Of a stretch of 64,000 nt of DNA, positions 17,316-25,039 are shown piece after piece. Made by a program: the position numbers and the translations under genes. The stretch's first letter is position 1; each line of letters opens with the position of its first letter. The notes beneath the pieces are model-generated. The model was not told the DNA's origin, did no database searches, and saw only the letters and a program-made list of their open reading frames with translations. Origin of the DNA: Mesobaculum littorinae (GTDB lineage Bacteria; Pseudomonadota; Alphaproteobacteria; Rhodobacterales; Rhodobacteraceae); contig NZ_RQXX01000002.1 in assembly GCF_004011175.1 (NCBI RefSeq), positions 558,001-622,000 of the forward strand, read 5' to 3'.

Positions 17316-17767
17316 CCGAGCTTGACGACACTGACCGCGCCATCGCGCAGGCGTTGCAGCGCGATGCGACCGTGTCGGCGGGGGCGCTGGGGCGCCAGCT
17401 GGGGCTCAGCCAGCCCGCGACGTGGCGGCGCATCCGGCGGATGGAAGAGGCCGGCATCCTCGCCGGGTGGCGCGCCGATCTGGACCTGCCCGCGCTGGGG
17501 CTGGGGGTGACGGTGTTTCTGGGCGTGAAGCTTGCCACGAAAAGCCGTGTGAGCCTGGAAGAGTTCGAACGCGCGATCTCGGCCATCCCCGAGGTGCAGG
17601 CGGTGGATCACGTGCTGGGGCGCTACGATTACCGGCTGCGTATCACGGCGCGCGACCTTGCCGATTTCGAGCGGGTCCTGCGCCGCCGCCTGATGACCCT
17701 GCCGGGTCTCGGCGATATCGAGGCCAACGTGCTGTTGAGCGAAGAGCGGTTGCCCGGCCCGCTCTGA
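17312..17767 (+). CDS. Lrp/AsnC family transcriptional regulator (second of pair)
   Basis: 151-residue paralogue of the preceding gene, with a helix-turn-helix (about 4-60, LDDTDRAIAQALQRDATVSA, IRRMEEAGILAGW) and a RAM domain (about 68-142). Its ATG overlaps the upstream stop codon. Tandem Lrp genes of similar size are known in Alphaproteobacteria, where partners can form mixed octamers; whether these two do so is not visible. It is convergent with the UbiH-like gene; the 112 bp between them contain no strong terminator. Confidence 0.9.
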
Positions 17768-17879
17768 CGTCGGGCGACCCGATGCGGGGCAGGCCCGCAG
17801 GCAGCGCGCTGCCGCCCGCGGCCCTGTCGGGCGAGGCCCGCGCCCCCCGTGGGGCAGCCCGTCGCCGCTTCGCGACCCC

Positions 17880-19085
17880 TCACTCAGGGTCGGGGCCCAG
17901 TCCGGCAGAGATCAGACGCCGCCGCAGGGGGATCAGGTCGTGCGCCCCGCGCAGCCCGAGGCTGCGGAGCGCTTGGACGGGCGCCGCGTCGCTGCGGCAG
18001 ACCCGGTTGAACAGGTTGATGGCCGTGGCCCGGGCGGCGATATCCCTTTCGCGCGCATGGGCATAACGGGCCAGCGCCCGGGGATCGCCGGGATCCTCGA
18101 CCTCGTCCAGCGCATGGGCCAGCATTGCCACGTCAGCGAGCGAGGTGTTGAGCCCCTGGGCACCGATCGGCGGCAGGACATGCGCGGCCTCGGCCACCAG
18201 CGCCACGCGCCGCGCGGTCAGCTGCCGCGCACGCTGGGTTATGACGGGCCAGACGCGCACCTCGGTCTCGGGGTGCGCGCGGCCCAGGATGTGACAGCTG
18301 CGCCGATCCAGCTCGGCTCCCAGCGCCTCGGGCGCGAGCGCGGCAAGCTCCTGCGCGCGGGCGCCGTCCTCCATCCAGACGATGGCCGAGGCGGCGCGGC
18401 CCGCGTGATCCGGCAGCGGCACCGTCGTGCAGGCGCCGCCGCTGTTATAGACCTCGGTCGAGATCTGCCCGTGCGCCAGGTCGTGCGACACCGCGAAGGC
18501 CAATGCCTTCTGGCCGTAGCGGGTGGTGCGCATGGCGATGCCCGCGGCCTCGGCCACGCGCGAGGCCCGGCCATCGGCGCCGATCACCAGCCGGGCGCGC
18601 AGGCGGGTGCCGTCGGACAGCGTCGCCAGCGCCTCACGCTCGCGCGTCAGCAGGGCGGACAACCCGGCGCCCCAGCGCAGCGTCACCCCCGCGCGGTCGG
18701 CCAGGGCCGCGCCAATCTGGTATCGGGTCAGCCAGTTCGGCAGGTTCCAACCGAAGGCGGGGGCAGGCTCGTCGCCGTCCGGTTCGGGGCGGAAGGTGCG
18801 TTCGGCGCGGATCTCGGGTGGCCAGCCGGCCGTGTCGATGATGCGCAGCGCGTCGAGCGGGGTGGACCGCGGCGCCAGTCGGTCCCACAGCCCGCAGTGT
18901 TCTAGCAGGCGGCGGGCAGGCTGCAGGAAGGCGGTCGAGCGCAGGTCGGCCTCGGGCGCGGTGTCGCGGTCGGGCGGCGCGGCAGGGTCGATCACGGTGA
19001 CCTGCCGGCCCGCCGCCGCCAGCCGGGCGGCCAGCGTCAGCCCGGCGATGCCGCCGCCTGCGATCAGGATATCGGTGTCGTCCAT
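17880..19085 (-). CDS. UbiH/UbiF/UbiL-type FAD-dependent hydroxylase
   Basis: 401-residue flavoprotein monooxygenase of the ubiquinone-biosynthesis hydroxylase family, expected to hydroxylate the quinone ring using NAD(P)H and oxygen. The FAD dinucleotide motif GGGIAGLTLAARL is at residues 9-21, the DG motif is in IGADGRASRVAEAAG, and the second FAD motif reads LVAEAAHVLPPIGAQGLN. The last differs from the canonical GDAAH at its first positions (AEAAH), a change seen in some members. Start ATG 19085 is two bases after the HAD gene stop, so they are likely co-transcribed. Which ring carbon is hydroxylated cannot be assigned. Confidence 0.88.
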   Translation of the reverse strand: MDDTDILIAGGGIAGLTLAARLAAAGRQVTVIDPAAPPDRDTAPEADLRSTAFLQPARRLLEHCGLWDRLAPRSTPLDALRIIDTAGWPPEIRAERTFRPEPDGDEPAPAFGWNLPNWLTRYQIGAALADRAGVTLRWGAGLSALLTREREALATLSDGTRLRARLVIGADGRASRVAEAAGIAMRTTRYGQKALAFAVSHDLAHGQISTEVYNSGGACTTVPLPDHAGRAASAIVWMEDGARAQELAALAPEALGAELDRRSCHILGRAHPETEVRVWPVITQRARQLTARRVALVAEAAHVLPPIGAQGLNTSLADVAMLAHALDEVEDPGDPRALARYAHARERDIAARATAINLFNRVCRSDAAPVQALRSLGLRGAHDLIPLRRRLISAGLGPDPE

Positions 19086-19087
19086 TC

Positions 19088-19747
19088 TCAGATCTCCCGT
19101 CGCGGCACGATCTGGCCCAGGAACGCGGTCAGGTCGTCGGTGTGATGGTGGATATGCGCCAGCTGCATCGGGGCGGGCGCGACGTGGACCGTGCGCAGGC
19201 CGCGTCGGTGCGGCTCGGCCAGGTTGCGCGGGTCATCGTCGAACATCGCGGCGGTGCGGGGGACCAGCCCGTCGCGCCCGAAGACCGCATCATAGGCCGC
19301 CGCCTCGGGCTTGGGACGGAACCCTGCGTGTTCTACGCCGTAGACCGCGTCGAACAGGCCGTCGAGACCGCGGGCCGCCAGCACCCGCGCCGCGTAGGGC
19401 CCCGATCCGTTGGTAAAGACCACCCGCCGCCCGGGCAGCGCCGCGATGTGGCGCACCAGAAGGGCGTCGATCTCGATATGGTCCAGAGTGACGGCGTGGA
19501 CATCTTCGAGATAGGCGTCGGGGTCGACGCCATGCAGCGCCATCAGCCCCGCCAGCGTGGTGCCGTAGCGGACCCAGTAGTCATGGCGCAGGCGATCGGC
19601 CTCGGCCCGGTCGACGCCCAGCTCGCGCATGACCCACGCGGTCATCCTGACCTCCATCTGGTCGAAGAGCCGGGCGGAGGGCGGATAGAGCGTGTTGTCG
19701 AGGTCGAAGACCCATGTGCGGATGTGGCTGAAATGCGAGGCGACCAT
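19088..19747 (-). CDS. HAD-superfamily pyrimidine 5'-nucleotidase-like phosphatase
   Basis: 219-residue haloacid dehalogenase-like hydrolase. Motif I is FDLDNTLYPPSARLFDQ (two catalytic aspartates, near residue 17), motif II is VVFTNGS, motif III lysine lies in FRPKPEAAAY and motif IV is MFDDDPRNL. The DLDNTLYP signature and length match the SDT1/YjjG-like pyrimidine 5'-nucleotidase group, which dephosphorylates (often non-canonical) nucleoside monophosphates. ATG 19747 (MVASHFSHIRTW) gives the family start; upstream codons are Pro-rich. It overlaps no gene but is two bases from the UbiH-like gene and leads that operon. Confidence 0.87.
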   Translation of the reverse strand: MVASHFSHIRTWVFDLDNTLYPPSARLFDQMEVRMTAWVMRELGVDRAEADRLRHDYWVRYGTTLAGLMALHGVDPDAYLEDVHAVTLDHIEIDALLVRHIAALPGRRVVFTNGSGPYAARVLAARGLDGLFDAVYGVEHAGFRPKPEAAAYDAVFGRDGLVPRTAAMFDDDPRNLAEPHRRGLRTVHVAPAPMQLAHIHHHTDDLTAFLGQIVPRREI

Positions 19748-19956
19748 GCCCCGCGATGTAGAGCCTGGCGCGGGACGCGGCAACTGGCAGCTGCGGGGTG
19801 CGGCGGTGGGGCGCGGGGCCGATCGGTGGGCGGTCAGCGGGGCCGGCCCTCGCGGTCAGCCCGCGGGTCGGCGGCTCGGGCCCTGCGGGAAGCGACGACT
19901 TGATCCCGTGGCGCGCGGCGGGATAGGGTCGTGCGGACGACGAAAAGGGGCGGCCC

Positions 19957-20607
19957 ATGGGCGAGACGCGGTCGGGTCAGCGAGACGCGTATCGGCTGAT
20001 CCTCGAAGCCATCGACATCGGTATCTATCGGCCCGGCGACAGGCTCGTGGAAAGCGAACTGGCCGATCGGTTCGGTGTGTCCCGCACCCCGATCCGCGAG
20101 GCGCTTCAACGGCTTGAGACTCAGTCGATCCTCAGCCGCGACGGGCGGTCGCTGATCGTCTCGGCGCTGGATCACAACGCGCTGGCCGAGCTTTACGTCG
20201 TACGGACCGAGCTTGAGGGCCTGGCCGCGCGGCTCGCCGCCCGCCACGCCACGGCCGAGGAGGTGCGGGTGCTGTCGGACATGGCGCGGGAGGATCGCGC
20301 GCTGCTGGGCGACCCGGCCGCGCTTGCCCGCGCCAACCGGCGGTTTCACAAGCAGCTGCACCTGGCCTCGCACAACCGGTTCCTGATGCAGCAGCTGGAC
20401 CTTGTGCACCGGTTCATGGCGCTTCTGGCGACGACCTCGCTGGCGATCGAGGGGCGCGGGGCGGATGCGCTCGACGAACACGACCGCATCGTCGCGGCCA
20501 TCGCCACGGGTGACGGCGATGCTGCGGCGCAGGCGGTGCGCGGCCATATCTCGAAGGCCTTCGAGACCCGGCTGAAATACGACGCTGCGAGGTCCGCCGC
20601 GGAATAG
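19957..20607 (+). CDS. GntR-family regulator, FCD (FadR-like) subgroup
   Basis: 216-residue repressor/activator with a winged helix (about 8-72; YRPGDRLVESELADRFGVSR and TPIREALQRLE are diagnostic) and an all-helical FCD ligand-binding domain (about 80-205) containing the metal-binding pattern with DEHDRIVAAI and HISKAF. FCD regulators sense small organic acids. AAAGGGG at 19944-19950 supports ATG 19957. It is divergent from the HAD gene and convergent with the GT2 gene, and no catabolic operon is adjacent, so its target is unknown. Confidence 0.9.
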   Translation: MGETRSGQRDAYRLILEAIDIGIYRPGDRLVESELADRFGVSRTPIREALQRLETQSILSRDGRSLIVSALDHNALAELYVVRTELEGLAARLAARHATAEEVRVLSDMAREDRALLGDPAALARANRRFHKQLHLASHNRFLMQQLDLVHRFMALLATTSLAIEGRGADALDEHDRIVAAIATGDGDAAAQAVRGHISKAFETRLKYDAARSAAE

Positions 20608-20682
20608 GAGCGGTCAGGGCGGCGGTCGGGCGGACCTCAGGCAAGGCGGCATGCGGGCCGGATCGGTGCGGCCCCAAGGCAG

Positions 20683-22503
20683 CTATTCCGCAGCAATCCC
20701 GAAAACCTCGCCTTCGTTGCCCTCGGGCGGTGGCAGGCGGGGCGGGTCGGGGGCCGGCGGGGCGGGCGGGGCCGCGATCTGCGGCGGGCTCATTCCGTGT
20801 TCGGTCTTGTCCCAGTGGAACGGGCGGACCACGGCTTCGTAAAAGCCGCGATAGGCGGCGATGCACCCCAGCGCGTGGTAGACCCAGAGACAGGGCAGCC
20901 AGAGCAGGGGGCGAAACCCGCCCTGCGCCGCCGCGCCACGTGCCGCCACCAGGACCTGCAGCGCGCTGTAGCTGCACAGCACCCCCAGCAGGGCCGCCCC
21001 CGACGGCGCGATACCAAGTCCCGCCCAGGGTACCGGAACGCCCACGGTAAATAGCCAGAAGCTCCAGAGCAGGGGCGCGGCGGCGAAGTTCGCCAAAGCG
21101 CCCAGAAACAGGACCTGCACGCCAAAGAATCGCCAGGGTCCAAGATCGCGCCACAGCGCCCGCGGCGCCCGCATGTGGACGCCATAGGTCACCGCATAGC
21201 CCTTGAGCCAGCGAGTCCGCTGCTTGATCCACGGCCAGGCGCGGGCGACCGCCTCTTCCCGTGTCACGCTGTCGATCATGCGCGTGCGATAGCCATTGCG
21301 CGCCAGCCGCACGCCCAAATCGGCATCCTCGGTCACGTTATGCGCGTCCCACGCGGCCACGTGCTCCAGCGCGGCACGGCGGAAGAACACCGTCGTGCCG
21401 CCCAGCGGCAGGACCAGTCCCAGCCGTTCTAGCCCCGGCAGCACCGCGCGGAACCAACCCGCGTAGTCCAGCGCGAAACAGCGGGTGATCCAGGTCGCGC
21501 CGCTGTTGTAGTGGTCCAGAACGCCCTGCAGGCAGGCGACCTGTGGCGGCTCGGCGGCGAAACGGGCGGCGATCTTGCGCAGCTGGTCGGGGTCGGGCAG
21601 ATCCTCGGCGTCGTAGATTCCCACGATGTCGCCCCGGCAGAGGTAGAGGGCATAGTTCATCGCCCGGGGCTTGGTCCTCACCGTGCCCCGCGGCACCCGC
21701 ACCGTCCGCGCCCAGGGCGGCAGCCCGTGCGACAGAAGCGCGGCGTCGGTGGCAAGATCCTCTTCTTCCAGCACGACGAGCACCTCGAGCCGGTCGCGCG
21801 GATAGTCCAGCCGACCCAACCGGTCGATCAGGGCAGGCGCGATCCGGCCTTCGCGGTAGAGCGGCACCAGGAGCGAGATCACCGGCAGCCTGTCGTCGGG
21901 CAGGGGCGGCGCCTGCACCGGAGGGGCGGGGCGGGTGAGCGCCAGAAGCGCGGCGCCCTTCAGCAGCCCGTCGATGGCGAGGCTGATCAAGGCGACGGAT
22001 GCCAGCACGCCGCAGGTGGCCGCGGGATAAAGCGAAAGCCCGACCACCGAGAGCGCCGCGAGGGTGGCGACGACATTGCGAACCGCACCAGTCGCAGGGT
22101 GCCGCGAGGTACGGCAGCTGTAGGCCGCCGGAACCCGCGATTCGGCACGGCTGGCGAGGCCCTGCCGTTGGCTGGATAGGAGTATCGCGCGCGCCTCGGG
22201 CGGCGGTACGACGCATAGCCGCACGGGGCCAAGCCGGCGTTCCAGCCACGGGCGCATCTCGTCGAACTGCGGTTCGCCCGCCGTGCCGACAAGCGTGACC
22301 GCCCCCGCACGCTTGAGCGGTACGGTATCGTGCGCCAGGCACCATCCAAGGCCCAGCTGGGCGATCCCGGCGGGATCGGCCGCGGGAGGGTCCGGGGGCA
22401 GAGGCCTGCGTGCGGCAGGGCGCGCCCGGTGCCCGCTGGCCGTCCGCCAGGGGGCTGTGCGCGGCGTTGCCGCGCCTTGGATGGTCGAGAGTTGTGCCGG
22501 CAT
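20683..22503 (-). CDS. Membrane GT2 glycosyltransferase with N-terminal extra domain
   Basis: 606-residue processive-type family 2 glycosyltransferase of the inner membrane. Residues 45-110 (GLGWCLAHDTVPLKRAGAVT...) resemble the small N-terminal domain of type II secretion/pilus ATPases (MshEN-like). Two helices follow (about 145-190), then the GT-A domain (205-440) with DAED (298-301), TEDADLG (391-397) and QRTRWLKG (428-435), i.e. the D, TED and QxxRW motifs of cellulose/hyaluronan synthases. Further membrane segments occupy about 455-570, and the C-terminus is Pro-rich. Polymer or lipid product is unknown. No other polysaccharide gene is adjacent. ATG 22503 is supported weakly by a GGGG stretch. 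Confidence 0.88.
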   Translation of the reverse strand: MPAQLSTIQGAATPRTAPWRTASGHRARPAARRPLPPDPPAADPAGIAQLGLGWCLAHDTVPLKRAGAVTLVGTAGEPQFDEMRPWLERRLGPVRLCVVPPPEARAILLSSQRQGLASRAESRVPAAYSCRTSRHPATGAVRNVVATLAALSVVGLSLYPAATCGVLASVALISLAIDGLLKGAALLALTRPAPPVQAPPLPDDRLPVISLLVPLYREGRIAPALIDRLGRLDYPRDRLEVLVVLEEEDLATDAALLSHGLPPWARTVRVPRGTVRTKPRAMNYALYLCRGDIVGIYDAEDLPDPDQLRKIAARFAAEPPQVACLQGVLDHYNSGATWITRCFALDYAGWFRAVLPGLERLGLVLPLGGTTVFFRRAALEHVAAWDAHNVTEDADLGVRLARNGYRTRMIDSVTREEAVARAWPWIKQRTRWLKGYAVTYGVHMRAPRALWRDLGPWRFFGVQVLFLGALANFAAAPLLWSFWLFTVGVPVPWAGLGIAPSGAALLGVLCSYSALQVLVAARGAAAQGGFRPLLWLPCLWVYHALGCIAAYRGFYEAVVRPFHWDKTEHGMSPPQIAAPPAPPAPDPPRLPPPEGNEGEVFGIAAE

Positions 22504-22564
22504 GGTCAGCCCCCCGGTGACGTGGGGCCAGACTGGGCGCGGTATGCTTAACGGAACGTGAAGA

Positions 22565-22586
22565 TCACCGGGCCGAAGCCCGGTGA
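22565..22586 (-). terminator. Terminator-like hairpin after carA
   Basis: Perfect 9-bp stem TCACCGGGC / GCCCGGTGA around a four-base loop, 8 bp beyond the carA stop on the minus strand. The following sequence TCTTCACGTTCC is only moderately T-rich. Confidence 0.7.
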
Positions 22587-22593
22587 CAGGGGG

Positions 22594-23748
22594 TTAGCGC
22601 TGTTCCATCGCCTGCACGAAGCGCTGGAACAGGTAATAGCTGTCCTGCGGACCGGGGCTGGCTTCGGGGTGGTACTGCACCGAAAACACCGGGCGGTCGT
22701 CCAGCGTGATGCCGCAGTTCGACCCGTCGAAGAGCGACACGTGGCTTTCGGCGACGCCCGCGGGCAGGGTCTGCGCATCCACGGTAAAGCCATGGTTCAT
22801 CGACGTGATCTCGACCTTCCCGGTGGCGAGGTCCTTCACCGGATGGTTGGCGCCGTGGTGGCCGTGGTTCATCTTGACCGTCCGGGCGCCAAGCGCCAGC
22901 GCCAGCATCTGGTGACCGAGGCAGATGCCGAAGATCGGCATGTCGGCGCGGTCCAGCAGCTTGCGCAGGGTCGGCACGGCGTATTCGCCGGTGGCGGCCG
23001 GGTCGCCCGGGCCGTTCGACAGGAACACGCCCTCGGGCTCGTGCGCCAGAACCTCTTCGGCGGTGGCGGTGGCGGGCAGGACGGTGATGTCGCAACCGGC
23101 CGAGGCGAGCGACCGCAGGATGTTCCGCTTGGCGCCGTAGTCGATGGCGACGACGCGGCGACCGGGCGTGTCGCGGCGGGCGTGCCCGCCGGGCCAGGCC
23201 CACAGCATCTCGTCCCACTGGTAGGACTGCGCGCAGGTCACCGTCCGGGCCAGATCCCGGCCGACCAAGCCCGGGAAATCGCGGGCCGCGGCGACCAGCT
23301 TGCCGATGTCGATATTCCCCTCGGGATCATGCGCCAGCGCGACATGCGGCGCGCCCTGACGCCGGATCGCCCGGGTCAGCCGCCGCGTGTCGACGCCGCC
23401 GATGCCGATCTTGCCCCGCGATTTCAGCCAGGCATCCAGGGTTTCCGTCGCGCGCCAGTTCGACGGCTCGGTCGGATCCCACTTGACGACGATGCCGTCC
23501 GCCGCGGGTTCAAGGCTTTCCTCGTCCTCGGGCGTGGTGCCGGTATTGCCGACATGGGGGAAGGTGAAGGTCACGATCTGCCCGGCGTAGGAGGGATCGG
23601 TCATGATCTCCTGGTAGCCGGTCATCGCGGTGTTGAAGCAGAGCTCGGCCTCGGTCTGGCCGGTGGCGCCGAACCCGCGGCCCCAGAAGACCGTCCCGTC
23701 GGCAAGCGCGAGGCAGGCGGTCGGCCGGGTGGCGGGGCTGGCAGGCAT
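22594..23748 (-). CDS. carA: Carbamoyl-phosphate synthase small subunit
   Basis: 384-residue glutaminase subunit that hydrolyses glutamine and channels ammonia to CarB for carbamoyl phosphate, the precursor of pyrimidines and arginine. The N-terminal CPSase domain (LADGTVFWGRGFGATG...) is followed by a class I amidotransferase domain with the nucleophile cysteine in FGICLGHQMLALALG and the catalytic His/Glu in YHPEASPGP. ATG 23748 (MPASPATRP) is used. carB is not in the window. A plausible promoter lies at 23784-23812 and a hairpin terminator at 22565, so it appears monocistronic. Divergent from the GatB/Yqey gene. Confidence 0.97.
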   Translation of the reverse strand: MPASPATRPTACLALADGTVFWGRGFGATGQTEAELCFNTAMTGYQEIMTDPSYAGQIVTFTFPHVGNTGTTPEDEESLEPAADGIVVKWDPTEPSNWRATETLDAWLKSRGKIGIGGVDTRRLTRAIRRQGAPHVALAHDPEGNIDIGKLVAAARDFPGLVGRDLARTVTCAQSYQWDEMLWAWPGGHARRDTPGRRVVAIDYGAKRNILRSLASAGCDITVLPATATAEEVLAHEPEGVFLSNGPGDPAATGEYAVPTLRKLLDRADMPIFGICLGHQMLALALGARTVKMNHGHHGANHPVKDLATGKVEITSMNHGFTVDAQTLPAGVAESHVSLFDGSNCGITLDDRPVFSVQYHPEASPGPQDSYYLFQRFVQAMEQR

Positions 23749-23783
23749 GGGGCAAAGCTCCGTATATACTGGGGGTCGCACGC

Positions 23784-23812
23784 TACCTAGGCGCGCCGCG
23801 CGAGGGCGTCAA
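23784..23812 (-). promoter_or_regulatory. Sigma-70-like promoter of carA
   Basis: On the minus strand TTGACG (23812-23807), exactly 17 bp, TAGGTA (23789-23784). Predicted start near 23777 gives a leader of about 30 nt. Confidence 0.5.
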
Positions 23813-23905
23813 GCCGACCGGGACGCGGCGCCGCAGTTGTTCCCGCGCGGGGTTTCGCATAGCCTGCGCGTTCAGGATCGACCGCTTCGGAATCAGGAAG
23901 ACGTC

Positions 23906-24364
23906 ATGGACATGAGAACCCGCATCTCGGCGGCGTTGAAAGAGGCGATGAAGCAGAAGGACACCGACCGGCTGTCCACGCTGCGGCTGATCAACGCCGC
24001 GATCAAGGACCGCGACATCGCGAGCCGCGGCGAGGGCGAGGATGACATGGTCGGCGATGCCGAGGTGCTTCAGATCCTGGGCAAGATGGTAAAGCAGCGC
24101 CAGGAAAGCGCACGCGCCTACGAAGAGGGCGGACGCCTGGAACTGGCTGAGAAGGAGCGCGCCGAGATCGCGGTGATCGAGCAGTTCCTGCCCCGGCAGC
24201 TGAGCGACGAGGAAACCGCGCGCGCCGTCGACGCGGCCATCGAAGAGACCGGCGCAAGCTCGATCCGCGACATGGGGCGCGTGATGGGCGTGCTGAAGTC
24301 GAAATACACCGGGCAGATGGATTTCGGCGCCGTGGGCCCGACGGTCAAGGCCCGCCTTTCCTGA
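23906..24364 (+). CDS. GatB/Yqey domain-containing protein
   Basis: 152-residue member of the Yqey family (MDMRTRISAALKEAMKQKDT, STLRLINAAIKDRDI, QFLPRQLSDEE). The domain is shared with the tail of the GatB subunit of tRNA-dependent amidotransferase and is thought to bind tRNA; the free-standing protein has no firmly assigned role, though a gene of this type often sits beside carA or rpsU/dnaG. ATG 23906 has CAGGAAG 8 bp upstream; an ATG two codons later is possible. A weak hairpin (24400-24416) follows. Confidence 0.93.
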   Translation: MDMRTRISAALKEAMKQKDTDRLSTLRLINAAIKDRDIASRGEGEDDMVGDAEVLQILGKMVKQRQESARAYEEGGRLELAEKERAEIAVIEQFLPRQLSDEETARAVDAAIEETGASSIRDMGRVMGVLKSKYTGQMDFGAVGPTVKARLS

Positions 24365-24399
24365 AGCCCTGGCGCGGCGGCCTTGCCTGAGCGCGCACA

Positions 24400-24416
24400 G
24401 CAGGCTGAACGCCTGC
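24400..24416 (+). terminator. Weak hairpin after GatB/Yqey gene
   Basis: GCAGGC / GCCTGC stem with a TGAAC loop, then AATTTGCG, 36 bp after the stop codon. Short stem, so termination is uncertain. Confidence 0.4.
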
Positions 24417-24454
24417 AATTTGCGACATCCGCCGCCTGACCGCGGCGGCGCGTC

Positions 24455-25039
24455 CTATCGCGGCAGGCGGGCCAGCCGCCCGGTCAGCTCCTCATGCAGG
24501 CCCTTGCGTTCGTCCGACGACAGGAACGCCCCCAGCTCGACCTCACGCCCGCCGCCGCGCAGGGTGACGTAGTTCTCGACCGGGCCACCGCTTTCGTAGA
24601 TCTCGACCCGAACCCAGTGCGGGTTGGCGTGCCATTCCCGCAGGCGGCCCGACGGGTCCGAGCGGCGCAGCTCGATCCGGTCGGACCAGAGCACAAGCTC
24701 CTCCTGCAGCGTGCCGTCGCGGTAGTTGCGGCGCAGGAAATACCACAAGCCCCAGATCGCCAGCACGACGAAGGGCAGCAGCCCCCACATCGCCATGGTG
24801 CCGACGAAGGCCAGGAGCGGCACCGCGATCAGCGATGCCGCGATGCCGATGGTCCAGGCAAAGCCCTCGGGCGGCATCGACCGGTGCGGCCAGAGGAGGG
24901 CGCGCGCGGCAGGGCGCCCGGCGGCATGGTCAAAGCGGACATGATCGTTCGCTGGGCGTCCGCCGGCATCGCCGTCATGCAAAGGGGCCCCGGCTTGCGC
25001 CGGGGCCCCTTCGTGCATGTCATCCCAGAGGAACGGCAT
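24455..25039 (-). CDS. DUF2244 membrane protein
   Basis: 194-residue protein with two adjacent membrane helices (about residues 62-100, WTIGIAASLIAVPLLAFVG and LLPFVVLAIWGLWYFL) and a soluble C-terminal beta-rich part (ELVLWSDRIELRR...). DUF2244 genes commonly sit beside cytochrome c oxidase genes, and this one starts in the ctaD stop codon (TGATG, 25039-25041), so a role in oxidase function or assembly is likely but unproven. The start MPFLWDD matches the usual MPYEW-like start of the family. Oddly, a 13-bp GC hairpin resembling the ctaD terminator lies within codons 10-20 (24982-25011). Confidence 0.82.
   Translation of the reverse strand: MPFLWDDMHEGAPAQAGAPLHDGDAGGRPANDHVRFDHAAGRPAARALLWPHRSMPPEGFAWTIGIAASLIAVPLLAFVGTMAMWGLLPFVVLAIWGLWYFLRRNYRDGTLQEELVLWSDRIELRRSDPSGRLREWHANPHWVRVEIYESGGPVENYVTLRGGGREVELGAFLSSDERKGLHEELTGRLARLPR
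24982..25011 (-). terminator. Terminator-like hairpin at ctaD/DUF2244 junction
   Basis: Perfect 13-bp stem AAGGGGCCCCGGC / GCCGGGGCCCCTT with a 4-base loop, 28 bp beyond the ctaD stop. On the minus strand it is followed by TGCATG, so only two or three T residues follow the stem. It lies inside the first 20 codons of the DUF2244 ORF, so it probably attenuates that gene. Confidence 0.6.
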
